34,082 nucleotides of DNA, from positions 1 to 34,082 of IMG/VR virus record IMGVR_UViG_3300010885_001572. One strand, written 5' to 3'. Both the position numbers and the translations under genes were made by a program. The stretch's first letter is position 1. Each line of letters opens with the position of its first letter. This stretch comes from a virus. A model generated the notes under the pieces. That model did not search any database and was not told where the DNA came from. It saw nothing but the letters and a program-made list of their open reading frames with translations. Below, in pieces: positions 1-6,835 of this stretch.

Positions 1-11
1 AATGCACTTTC

Positions 12-40
12 TTGAAAAAAAGTTTGAGACGGGTTATGTT
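12..40 (+). promoter_or_regulatory. Candidate sigma70-type promoter
   Basis: TTGAAA at 12-17 is followed by a 17-base spacer and TATGTT at 35-40, five and four matches to the -35 and -10 consensus. Transcription would start near 47, just ahead of a clean AAAGGAG ribosome site and the ATG at 63. This placement is one reason to prefer ATG 63 over the upstream TTG at 12 as the first gene's start. It is motif-level evidence only. Confidence 0.4.
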
Positions 41-62
41 AGGAGCATCAAAGGAGCAAATC

Positions 63-215
63 ATGGAACCCGACGAAATCGCCCGCGAAATTGAAGCAGA
101 TGAAATCCGCGCCGAAATTGAGGCGGATGAGTATTGCCCCGATTCTGAGCCCGAAGATGATTTGGATGAGGAACTGCTGGAAAGCTATCTTCATGCGCTG
201 ATGAAGGATGATTGA
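63..215 (+). CDS. Small, extremely acidic protein (50 aa), function unknown
   Basis: I do not recognise the family. ATG 63 is preceded by AAAGGAG with good spacing, so it is preferred over an in-frame TTG at 12. By my count 22 of the 50 residues are Asp or Glu against three Lys/Arg, a net charge near -19. The N-terminal half holds a short tandem repeat, REIEADE then AEIEADE, likely one acidic amphipathic helix. There is no signal peptide, membrane segment or cysteine cluster. It sits just upstream of a ParB-like/methyltransferase locus, in a position where phages often keep early host-takeover genes. Small acidic phage proteins include DNA mimics that block restriction enzymes (Ocr is the classic), but charge alone does not show this; a protein-binding or scaffold-like role fits equally well. 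Confidence 0.65.
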   Translation: MEPDEIAREIEADEIRAEIEADEYCPDSEPEDDLDEELLESYLHALMKDD

Positions 216-266
216 ACAACACAAATGCTTGTTGTTTAGTTTAAGTTAATTGAAAGAGAGAACATA

Positions 267-872
267 ATGAAAGTTGGCCCAATAAAGAAAACGGAATGGC
301 CCGCCGATAAAGTGGAGCGCCGCCCGATAGCCGATCTAATTCCCTACGCACGAAATGCCCGGACCCATTCGGACGCACAGGTTGCGCAGATCGCGGCGTC
401 AATTACGGAGTGGGGTTGGACCAGCCCGATCCTTGTGGACGAGGCCGGGAGCATCATTGCGGGCCACGGTCGCGTTATGGCGGCGCGTAAGCTGGGTCTA
501 ACCGATGTCCCGGTCATGGTGGCGACCGGCTGGTCCGAGGCCCAGAAGAAGGCTTATGTGTTGGCAGACAACCAACTGGCGCTCAACGCTGGGTGGGATA
601 TGGATTTGCTCAAGGTCGAGGTGGGCGATCTGGATGCCGAGGGCTTCAATCTTGACTTGATTGGGTTTGACGACAAGCTGTTGGGCGATTTGCTTGGCGA
701 ACCTGAAACAGAAGCTACCGGCGCAAAGGGCAATCTTGCTGATCGTTTTATGTTGCCCCCATTTACCGTGCTAAATGCCCGCGAGGGATGGTGGCAAGAC
801 CGAAAACGCGGGTGGCTGTCTTTGGGTATTAAATCCGAACTTGGTCGGGGGGGGGGGCAACATGGGGAGTGA
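267..872 (+). CDS. ParB-like nuclease-domain protein (reading frame ends after an 11-G tract)
   Basis: The N-terminal half is a ParB/sulfiredoxin-type domain: PIADLIPYARNARTHS at about 20-35, PILVDEAGSIIAGHGRVMAA at about 54-73 with the box II-like AGHGR, and the YVLADNQLAL segment near 97-106. In phages this domain is often fused to, or next to, a DNA methyltransferase, as here. The sequence after residue 160 (LPPFTVLNAREGWWQDRK, then SLGIKSELGRGG) is the linker I associate with such fusions. The frame then enters 11 G's (847-857) and stops seven codons later at 870-872. Reading one base along, the next frame stays open to 975 and looks coding, so the intact protein probably runs to 975. An assembly indel, phase variation or slippage could each explain this. 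The start has an AAGAGAG-type ribosome site. The domain call is strong; the C-terminus is uncertain. Confidence 0.8.
   Translation: MKVGPIKKTEWPADKVERRPIADLIPYARNARTHSDAQVAQIAASITEWGWTSPILVDEAGSIIAGHGRVMAARKLGLTDVPVMVATGWSEAQKKAYVLADNQLALNAGWDMDLLKVEVGDLDAEGFNLDLIGFDDKLLGDLLGEPETEATGAKGNLADRFMLPPFTVLNAREGWWQDRKRGWLSLGIKSELGRGGGQHGE
847..857 (+). repeat. Poly-G tract, 11 G
   Basis: Eleven consecutive G's lie inside the coding sequence at the ParB-like linker. With 10 G's the frame would continue to the TGA at 973-975. Tracts of this kind are known phase-variation sites in bacterial and some phage methyltransferase genes, and are also a common place for sequencing indels. Confidence 0.95.
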
Positions 873-975
873 ATCCAGACAATACCCCAACGCCGCGCCG
901 GGCGGCAGCGCACGGCCCGCATGTGATTACAGCAATAAACAACGTGGCAACGGCGCAGGAAAGGCAATAGCATGA
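858..975 (+). other. Out-of-frame continuation of the ParB-like gene
   Basis: In the +1 frame relative to 267-872 this stretch reads NMGSESRQYPNAAPGGSARP and then CDYSNKQRGNGAGKAIA before TGA at 973-975. Its composition resembles linkers I recall from phage ParB-methyltransferase proteins, so it is probably the true C-terminus when the upstream G tract has 10 bases. The stop overlaps an ATG at 972 as ATGA, the usual layout of coupled phage genes. The resemblance to relatives is from memory and should be checked by alignment. Confidence 0.5.
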
Positions 976-994
976 GAAAAGCCAACGCCATACC

Positions 995-1004
995 GGGGGG
1001 GGGG
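995..1004 (+). repeat. Poly-G tract, 10 G
   Basis: Ten consecutive G's lie 138 bases after the first tract and directly before the methyltransferase ATG at 1007. An ATG at 972, overlapping the upstream TGA as ATGA, would read through into the methyltransferase if this tract had 11 G's (or 8), adding about 13 residues. With 10 G's that frame stops at 1014-1016. Confidence 0.95.
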
Positions 1005-1006
1005 CA

Positions 1007-1822
1007 ATGCCGTTAGATAGAGAAAAAAACAACGCAAGCGCAACTACATATAGTCAAGAAAGCTTGAATGTTATAACTGGCGGCGGGGTGGAATCTGGCA
1101 CTAGCATCTTTGATCCTGTGCTTTGCGAGATTGCCTATCGCTGGTTTAGCCCCATCGACGGGTTGGTGCTTGACCCTTTTGCAGGCGGCAGTGTTCGAGG
1201 AATTGTAGCGGCCAAGTTGGGGCGACAATACATTGGACATGAGTTGCGCGGGGAACAGGTTGAAGCCAATCGGATACAGGCCAACGAAATATGCGGCAAC
1301 GATGCAATCGTACCTGTTTGGATTACTGGCGACAGCCGGAACATTGATACGACATGTGCGGACGTGGACGCGGACTTGATTTTTACCTGCCCACCCTATG
1401 CCGACCTTGAAGTTTACAGCGATGACCCAAACGACTTAAGCACAATGGGCTATGAGAAATTCCGCAAGGTGTACGGCGAGATTATCGCCAAGACATGCGC
1501 ACGGCTACGGAATGACCGTTTTGCGGTTTGCGTCGTTGGCGAGGTGCGCGACAAGAAGGGCAATTATTACGACTTTGTTGGAGACACCGTGCAGGCGTTC
1601 CGTGATGCTGGCCTGCATTATTACAACGAGGCCATCCTAGTGACGGCTGTTGGAAGCTTGCCTATTCGGGCAGGAAAACAATTTAGCGCCAGCCGTAAAC
1701 TTGGCAAAACACATCAAAATATATTGGTGTTTGTCAAAGGCGACGGCAAAAAGGCCGCAAATGCTTGCGGCCCTGTTGATGTTGTCAATGTTGAATCATT
1801 TGCAGATCAGGCTGCAAGCTGA
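1007..1822 (+). CDS. DNA N-4/N-6 methyltransferase (phage type)
   Basis: It transfers a methyl group from S-adenosylmethionine to adenine or cytosine amino groups in DNA, most likely to protect phage DNA or to alter host gene expression. LDPFAGGSVRG at about 55-65 is the cofactor-binding motif I, followed by an acidic residue in YIGHEL (about 75-80). TCPPY at about 127-131 is the catalytic motif IV. TSIFDPVLCEIAYRWF at 32-47 is typical of methyltransferases paired with ParB-like domains. ATG 1007 has no conventional ribosome site, only the G tract, which could pair weakly with the anti-SD. A longer form from ATG 972 is possible if the tract length changes. No cognate restriction enzyme is visible. 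The 3' end overlaps the convergent gene 1807-2055 by 16 bases and carries that gene's terminator. Confidence 0.88.
   Translation: MPLDREKNNASATTYSQESLNVITGGGVESGTSIFDPVLCEIAYRWFSPIDGLVLDPFAGGSVRGIVAAKLGRQYIGHELRGEQVEANRIQANEICGNDAIVPVWITGDSRNIDTTCADVDADLIFTCPPYADLEVYSDDPNDLSTMGYEKFRKVYGEIIAKTCARLRNDRFAVCVVGEVRDKKGNYYDFVGDTVQAFRDAGLHYYNEAILVTAVGSLPIRAGKQFSASRKLGKTHQNILVFVKGDGKKAANACGPVDVVNVESFADQAAS
1748..1772 (-). terminator. Rho-independent terminator of the reverse-strand gene
   Basis: GGCCGCAA (1753-1760) and TTGCGGCC (1765-1772) form a perfect 8-bp stem with a four-base loop. On the - strand the stem is followed immediately by five T's (complement of 1748-1752), the textbook form. It lies 35 bases beyond the stop of the - strand gene, inside the methyltransferase coding region. 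On the + strand there is no U tract, so it should act in one direction only. Confidence 0.7.
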
Positions 1823-2055
1823 TGAGGATTGCAAACCCAAATTGTAAAACCTTCAGGCGTTACAGCGTAAACCGTTGCTTTGCGGCCATTGGTTACGATC
1901 TGGTTCATTTGTTTGCCGATTTCAATGGCTGCTTCAAGCGTATCCGCGTCCACCGTGTTGTGCTTTCCATTGCAAAAAATGCTGGCCGTGTAGCCCGTAG
2001 CGCGGGCAATTTGATCGGCGTTCCAATTGTCTTGAGGGCGGGATTTGGTGGCCAT
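1807..2055 (-). CDS. Small hypothetical protein (82 aa) on the reverse strand
   Basis: This is the only - strand gene I accept. Its ATG is preceded on its own strand by AAGGA with an eight-base gap, and its stop is followed by an intrinsic terminator at 1772-1748, so the unit is complete. The protein is soluble, with a probable helix in VDADTLEAAIEIGKQMNQ and a beta pair in KATVYAVTPEGFTIWVC. It has two cysteines and no membrane segment. I do not recognise the family. It converges on the methyltransferase, overlapping it by 16 bases, and diverges from the terminase genes across a 66-base gap. Opposite orientation at the start of a late block is typical of phage regulators or superinfection genes, but no DNA-binding motif is evident. 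Confidence 0.65.
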   Translation of the reverse strand: MATKSRPQDNWNADQIARATGYTASIFCNGKHNTVDADTLEAAIEIGKQMNQIVTNGRKATVYAVTPEGFTIWVCNPHQLAA

Positions 2056-2057
2056 GA

Positions 2058-2087
2058 TTGCTTCCTTGATTTGTTTATGGTCATAAT
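2058..2087 (+). promoter_or_regulatory. Weak promoter candidate in the divergent gap before the terminase genes
   Basis: The 66-base gap between the - strand gene and the terminase small subunit must hold the - strand promoter and probably one for the packaging genes. On the + strand TTGCTT (2058-2063), an 18-base spacer and CATAAT (2082-2087) is the best match. I could not pick a convincing - strand promoter. Confidence 0.2.
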
Positions 2088-2121
2088 AAAGCGCACTTCA
2101 ACAACAATGTCGAGATGAAAA

Positions 2122-2541
2122 ATGCCCCGCAAGCCGCATGAGCCGACCGACAAGGACCGCAAGCAAGTCTCGCTCATGGCGGGCATCGGGCTGACCCATG
2201 ACCAGATCGCCAAGATCATTGGCATCAGCGACGAGACGCTGCGAAAGTATTACGACAAGGAGCTGGAGATATCCGCCGCTATGATGAACGCACAGGTGGC
2301 GCAGAACTTGTTCAGCATCGCAACCAGCAAAGGTACAGGCGCCGTAGCATCGGCCATCTTTTGGATGAAGACGCGCGGTGGATGGCGCGAGGTAGAGCGC
2401 AAGGAAATTACCGGAAAAGATGGTGGAGCTATCAATATAAACACCAACAAGTTGGACGTGTCTGCACTTGATGACGACCAGCTTGAGGCGTTAGAGACCG
2501 CGCTCGTTACGACAATGAGTGAACCACATGGGCCTCATTAG
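2122..2541 (+). CDS. Terminase small subunit-like protein
   Basis: The protein probably recognises phage DNA and hands it to the large subunit. Residues about 10-50 look like a helix-turn-helix of the kind found in small terminases (GIGLTHDQIAKIIGISDETL, then RKYYDKEL). They are followed by a helical region ending in AIFWMKTRGGWREVE, a layout common in small terminases and related phage proteins. The C-terminus is acidic. A TGA lies in frame just upstream (2116-2118), so ATG 2122 is the first possible start; its ribosome site is weak (GAG with an eight-base gap). Its stop lies inside the next gene, the usual coupling of small and large subunits. At 139 residues it is a normal length. The identification rests on domain type and position. 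Confidence 0.75.
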   Translation: MPRKPHEPTDKDRKQVSLMAGIGLTHDQIAKIIGISDETLRKYYDKELEISAAMMNAQVAQNLFSIATSKGTGAVASAIFWMKTRGGWREVERKEITGKDGGAININTNKLDVSALDDDQLEALETALVTTMSEPHGPH

Positions 2542-4189
2542 TTTACCGCGCGACATTGACGCTAAGGCGACCTTGTTCGACGCTTCCAAGCTGCTCTGCG
2601 AGCGCAGCCTAGCGGCGTTCATCAAGAGGGCGTGGCCGGTCGTTGAGCCGGGCCAGCCGTATGTGGATAACTGGCATATCGGTCTGATCTGCGCCCATCT
2701 TGAGGCCATCACCGCTGGCCATGTGCTTGAAGACGGATCGCCCTACAATCGCCTGCTTATCAACGTGCCGCCCGGCACAATGAAGTCGATGATCGTCAAC
2801 ATCTTCTGGCCTGCGTGGGAGTGGGGGCCGAAGAACATGCCGCATATGCGGTACATCTGCGCCGCACATCAACAGGGCCTTGCCATCCGCGACAGCACGA
2901 AAATGCGCCGCCTTGTTGTCTCTGAATGGTATCAAGAGCGATGGGGCGACCGGGTGAAGCTGACCGGCGACCAGAACGCCAAGACCAAGTTTGAGAACAC
3001 GGCGACCGGGTTTCGCGAGGCGCTGGCCGCTGGCTCCATCACTGGCTCGCGCGGCGACCGGGTGCTGATCGACGATCCGCACAGCGTCGAATCAGCCAAC
3101 TCAGACGCCATGCGCGCCACGACACTTGAGTGGTTCACCGAAGCCGTCCCGACGCGTCTGAACAATCCGAAGACCAGCGCCATCGTCATCATCATGCAGC
3201 GCCTGCACGAAGAAGACGTGTCCGGCGTCGTCTTGGACCGCAAGGGCTTCGAAGGCGTCTACGATCACATCTGCCTGCCCATGCGGTTTGAGGCGTGGCG
3301 AACTGGTATCGAGACCAAGCTGGGCTACTGCGATCCTCGCGAGGAAGAAGGCGAGCTTCTATTTCCCGCGCGCTTCCCCGCCGATGTGGTTGATCGAGAC
3401 GAGGCAGCGATGGGGCCTTACGCCGTCGCCTCGCAGCACCAGCAGACCCCGACGCCTCGCGGTGGTGGCGTCATCAAGGACCAGTGGTGGCAGCTGTGGG
3501 AGCGCCCGTCCTTTCCCGATCTTGACTTTGTGGTGGCCTCGCTGGACACCGCCTACAGCAGCAAGGCCGAAGAGCGCGGCGACTTTAGCGCCATGACCGT
3601 TTGGGGCGTCTTTAGCGGCGACCCGACCGCTACGACAACCCGCAGCGTTGACCGCTATGGCCGGGCCTTTGAAGGCTCCGTCACCACCAGCTACTACGCC
3701 CCAGAGCTTGACGCCGTGCCGCGCGTCATCCTCATGCACGGCTGGGCCGAGCGCCTTGAGCTACACGAGCTTGTCCAGAAGGTCGCCAAGGACTGCAAGA
3801 TGCTGAAGGTGGACAAGCTGCTGATCGAGAACAAGGCGGCAGGCCATAGCGTGGCGCAGGAAATTCGCCGCCTGTTCAATCACGAGAACTTCGCCGTCCA
3901 GATGTACGATCCCAAATCGGTGGATAAGTTGGGTCGGCTATACAGCGTCCAGCATCTGTTCGCAGAGGGCATGATCTATGCGCCGGGCACCCAATGGGCC
4001 GAACAGGTCATCAGACAAGTCAGCGTCTTCCCGCGCGGCAAGCACGACGACATAGTTGACACGGTGTCGATGGGTCTGCGACATCTACGAGATATTGGCC
4101 TTTTAACCCGCAGCCCCGAGCGAATGGCCGAGATAACCGAGAGCAAGACACATCATGGACGAGCCCCGCCCCCTCTCTATTCCGTTTGA
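2528..4189 (+). CDS. terL: Terminase large subunit (packaging ATPase/nuclease)
   Basis: It cuts concatemeric DNA and drives it through the portal. Numbering from the in-frame GTG at 2519, the P-loop is the variant VPPGTMKS (83-90), Walker B is VLIDDP (182-187), and MQRLHEED (226-233) is the coupling motif seen in this family. The nuclease half has acidic residues in SLDTAYS (341-347), LLIENKAAG (434-442) and GKHDDIVD (507-514), the expected RNase H-like set. Length (about 550 residues) is normal and the gene looks intact. I prefer ATG 2528 because GAGTG lies six bases upstream; GTG 2519 would add three residues. It overlaps the small subunit gene upstream and a small gene downstream. Confidence 0.95.
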   Translation: MGLISLPRDIDAKATLFDASKLLCERSLAAFIKRAWPVVEPGQPYVDNWHIGLICAHLEAITAGHVLEDGSPYNRLLINVPPGTMKSMIVNIFWPAWEWGPKNMPHMRYICAAHQQGLAIRDSTKMRRLVVSEWYQERWGDRVKLTGDQNAKTKFENTATGFREALAAGSITGSRGDRVLIDDPHSVESANSDAMRATTLEWFTEAVPTRLNNPKTSAIVIIMQRLHEEDVSGVVLDRKGFEGVYDHICLPMRFEAWRTGIETKLGYCDPREEEGELLFPARFPADVVDRDEAAMGPYAVASQHQQTPTPRGGGVIKDQWWQLWERPSFPDLDFVVASLDTAYSSKAEERGDFSAMTVWGVFSGDPTATTTRSVDRYGRAFEGSVTTSYYAPELDAVPRVILMHGWAERLELHELVQKVAKDCKMLKVDKLLIENKAAGHSVAQEIRRLFNHENFAVQMYDPKSVDKLGRLYSVQHLFAEGMIYAPGTQWAEQVIRQVSVFPRGKHDDIVDTVSMGLRHLRDIGLLTRSPERMAEITESKTHHGRAPPPLYSV

Positions 4190-4367
4190 TGTCCCTTGCC
4201 GCGCCCGTGCGGTTGTGGACAAAGGTGAAGGAAATCAATGGGTTGTTGAAGTTTGGGGCGATTGGCCCCACGACTTTACACGCCGCTATGAAATAGATGC
4301 GAAATCCGATACAATGGCTGCACAAGAGGGTATCCGGCGTTTCGTCGATGAAATGAGGGAAGTTTAA
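4155..4367 (+). CDS. Small hypothetical protein (70 aa) between terminase and portal
   Basis: The ATG lies 35 bases inside the end of the terminase gene and the stop is two bases before the portal ATG, which fits a translationally coupled gene. The sequence has a probable beta sheet (CRARAVVDKGEGNQWVVEVW) followed by DFTRRYEIDAKSDTMAAQEG and an amphipathic helix at the C-terminus. This resembles a small alpha/beta domain rather than a random frame. I do not recognise the family. A weak GAGAGCAAG sequence could serve as its ribosome site. It may assist packaging, judging only from position. Confidence 0.7.
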   Translation: MDEPRPLSIPFDVPCRARAVVDKGEGNQWVVEVWGDWPHDFTRRYEIDAKSDTMAAQEGIRRFVDEMREV

Positions 4368-4369
4368 CC

Positions 4370-6784
4370 ATGCCGCTGACGCCGGGGCTTTCGCCGTCCA
4401 TCCGTCAGGTATTCCCTGCCGAAGAGCCCGCCATTCAGATTGATCTGATGGAGGACGGCGACACGCCTACGCTCGACCAGCGCGGCAACGTCCTTGAAAT
4501 TGAGCATGGAGACGGCTCTATCTCCATCAGCCTTGACGGCAAGCCGTTGGATGATGTTGGGGCAGACGAGCCCAAGGACTGGTTTGACAATCTCGTTGAC
4601 GACATCGACCACATAGAACTGAGCCGCATCAGCGATGAAATCTTGAAGGGCGTGGGCGACGACATTGAAAGCCGCAAGGACTGGATTGAGAACAGGGCGA
4701 CCGGCATCAAGCTGCTGGGCCTAAAGCTGGAGATTCCCGGCCTTGCTGGCGCTTCCGATGGTGCGCCAATTGAAGGCATGAGCAAGGTGCGCCACCCGCT
4801 GCTGCTTGAGGCAGTGTTGCGCTTCCAAGCCAATGCGCGTTCTGAACTGCTGCCAACCGATGGGCCGGTGAAGATTCGCGACGACGACAACAATGCCACG
4901 CTGCAAGAAGATCAGCTTGCCAACGCGCTTGAGACGGACCTGAACCATTTCCTGACAACGACCGCGACGGAATATTATCCCGATACCGACCGGATGCTAT
5001 TGATGCTGGGCTTCGGCGGGACGGCGTTCAAGAAGGTCTACTATTGCCCGCTGCGCAATCGTCCCGTTAGTGAGACGGTGGACGCCGACGACCTAATTGT
5101 GAATAACGCCGCGACCGATCTGCGTAACGCAAAGCGCATTACGCACCGGACGTTGATGCGCCCGTCAATCGTAAAGCGTCTTCAGATACTTGGTGTCTAC
5201 AAGGACATTGATCTGTCACAGGCCAAAATTCCGACGCTCGATAGCGTTCAGCGCGAGAAGAACGCGCAGCAGGGTATTACTGGATCGGCCAACAACCCTG
5301 ACGACCGCGACCGCGAAATCTATGAATGCTACTGCGAGTTGGACATTCAGGGCTTTGAACACAAATACAAGGGCAAGGTCAGCGGCCTTGAGATTCCCTA
5401 TCGCGTGACCATCGACGTGTCGTCCAAGCAAATCCTGTCCATCGTCCGTAACTACGAAGAGGACGACAAGGAATTGCCAGAGGCCCGCATTAACTTCGTC
5501 AAATACAGCTTTGTTCCGGGGCTAGGCTTCTATGATATTGGACTGCTTCATATACTTGGCAATACGACTAACGCTATTACTGCTGCGTGGCGCGAGCTTC
5601 TTGACGCTGGCATGTATAGCAATTTTCCCGGCTTCCTCATGGCCGATACTGGAGCGCGTCAGAATACAAATATCTTTCGCGTTCCTCCGGGCGGAGGCGC
5701 ACTTGTTAAAACTGGCGGTCTGCCGATCAATCAGGCGATAATGGCTCTGCCATACAAAGAGCCGTCAGGCGCTTTGATGTCTCTCGTTCAGAACATGGCC
5801 GAGACTGGTATGAGAATCGGGGGGACGAGCGAGCAGCAAGTTGGCGAGGGCCGCGCCGATGCGCCCGTTGGCACGACGCTAGCAATGATCGACCAAGCCA
5901 CGAAGATGATGAACGCCGTTCACAAGCGGATGCACTCTGCGCAGGCCGAGGAATTCAGGCTGCTGGTGCGGACGTTCAAGGATAACCCTGAAAGCTTCTG
6001 GCAGCGGAACAAGAAGCCCGCGACTCAGTGGGACCAGCAGACCTTCTTGCAGGCAATTGAAGATTATGAGCTTACGCCGCAGGCTGATCCGAACACGGCA
6101 AGCCATTCGCAGCGCATGATGAAGATCAGCGGCTTGATGCAGTTGATGGGCGGTGCGCCTGAACTGTTTGACAAGAAGGCGGTGTATTCCGACGCATTGC
6201 AGGGGATGGGCTGGAGCAATCCTGAGCAGTTCTACGCCAAGCCCCCGCCACCGCCTGACCTTCAGTCAATGATGATGAGCAACCCGATGCTTATCAAGGA
6301 AGTGGCTGAGTTGCTGCTTAAGAAGCAGGACAGCGACACCAAGAAGATGGTTGGCGAGGCACAGGCGGCTGAACTGAACGCCAAGGCGCATGTGCCGCCC
6401 ACCGGCCCGGCAGCGCCCCCGCCTGTCGATCCGATGGAAATGCAAATCAAGGCAGCGCAGGCGCAGGCTGACATTCAGTTGACGCAGGCAAAGATTGCCG
6501 AGATCAACGCCAGCATTCAATCCAACACAGCCACCAACCCGGCTGAAATGGCTGACTTGCAGCTTCGCCAGCAAGAGCTTGTGCAGAAAACGCAGGACGC
6601 CGAGCTTGATGCGGTCAACCGCAAGCGCGACCGCGAAAGCCGTGAGCGCATTGCCGCCGTGAAGCTGGCCGAAGACATCGCCGCCAACCCGCAGGCTATG
6701 CCGATAGTCAACCAGATTATTGACCCCGGCATGGTCCAGCGTCTTGAGAGCAACGAACCCCCGCTGAAGGGTGGGGGGGATTGA
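4370..6784 (+). CDS. Portal protein, P22 type (804 aa)
   Basis: The portal forms the twelve-subunit ring at one capsid vertex through which DNA enters and leaves. The length and the mix of segments match long P22-like portals: an acidic N-terminal region (1-130), MSKVRHPLLLEAVLRFQANA, LMLGFGGTAFKKVYYCPL, then VDADDLIVNNAATDL, and FVKYSFVPGLGFYDIGLLHI in the clip/stem region. The part beyond about 640 is a long Ala/Gln-rich helix (MQIKAAQAQADIQLTQAKIA and on), resembling the barrel or coiled-coil extension of P22-type portals. A GAGGGAAG ribosome site precedes the ATG. It follows terminase directly, the standard order. Homology is judged from memory of motifs, but position and length agree. 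Confidence 0.92.
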   Translation: MPLTPGLSPSIRQVFPAEEPAIQIDLMEDGDTPTLDQRGNVLEIEHGDGSISISLDGKPLDDVGADEPKDWFDNLVDDIDHIELSRISDEILKGVGDDIESRKDWIENRATGIKLLGLKLEIPGLAGASDGAPIEGMSKVRHPLLLEAVLRFQANARSELLPTDGPVKIRDDDNNATLQEDQLANALETDLNHFLTTTATEYYPDTDRMLLMLGFGGTAFKKVYYCPLRNRPVSETVDADDLIVNNAATDLRNAKRITHRTLMRPSIVKRLQILGVYKDIDLSQAKIPTLDSVQREKNAQQGITGSANNPDDRDREIYECYCELDIQGFEHKYKGKVSGLEIPYRVTIDVSSKQILSIVRNYEEDDKELPEARINFVKYSFVPGLGFYDIGLLHILGNTTNAITAAWRELLDAGMYSNFPGFLMADTGARQNTNIFRVPPGGGALVKTGGLPINQAIMALPYKEPSGALMSLVQNMAETGMRIGGTSEQQVGEGRADAPVGTTLAMIDQATKMMNAVHKRMHSAQAEEFRLLVRTFKDNPESFWQRNKKPATQWDQQTFLQAIEDYELTPQADPNTASHSQRMMKISGLMQLMGGAPELFDKKAVYSDALQGMGWSNPEQFYAKPPPPPDLQSMMMSNPMLIKEVAELLLKKQDSDTKKMVGEAQAAELNAKAHVPPTGPAAPPPVDPMEMQIKAAQAQADIQLTQAKIAEINASIQSNTATNPAEMADLQLRQQELVQKTQDAELDAVNRKRDRESRERIAAVKLAEDIAANPQAMPIVNQIIDPGMVQRLESNEPPLKGGGD

Positions 6785-6831
6785 TGATTACTCCGCAACA
6801 TCGCCCTTTGTCGGCGGCTAAGAAAGGTTAA
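6784..6831 (+). CDS. Possible 15-residue mini-ORF bridging portal and the next gene
   Basis: ATG 6784 overlaps the portal stop as TGATG, is preceded by a very G-rich ribosome-like site (GGGTGGGGGGA), and reads MITPQHRPLSAAKKG before TAA four bases ahead of the ATG at 6836. It could be a coupling peptide that keeps ribosomes on the message, or chance. There is no evidence of a functional product. Confidence 0.22.
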   Translation: MITPQHRPLSAAKKG

Positions 6832-6835
6832 GGCA

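Noticed and set aside
12-62. TTG start at 12 for the first gene
   Set aside because: There is no ribosome site before it, a promoter covers this stretch, and ATG 63 has AAAGGAG at the right distance.
215-240. AT-rich hairpin AACAACA/TGTTGTT after the first gene as a terminator
   Set aside because: The stem is AT-only in its core with a poor U tract, so it would be weak. I do not count it as a terminator.
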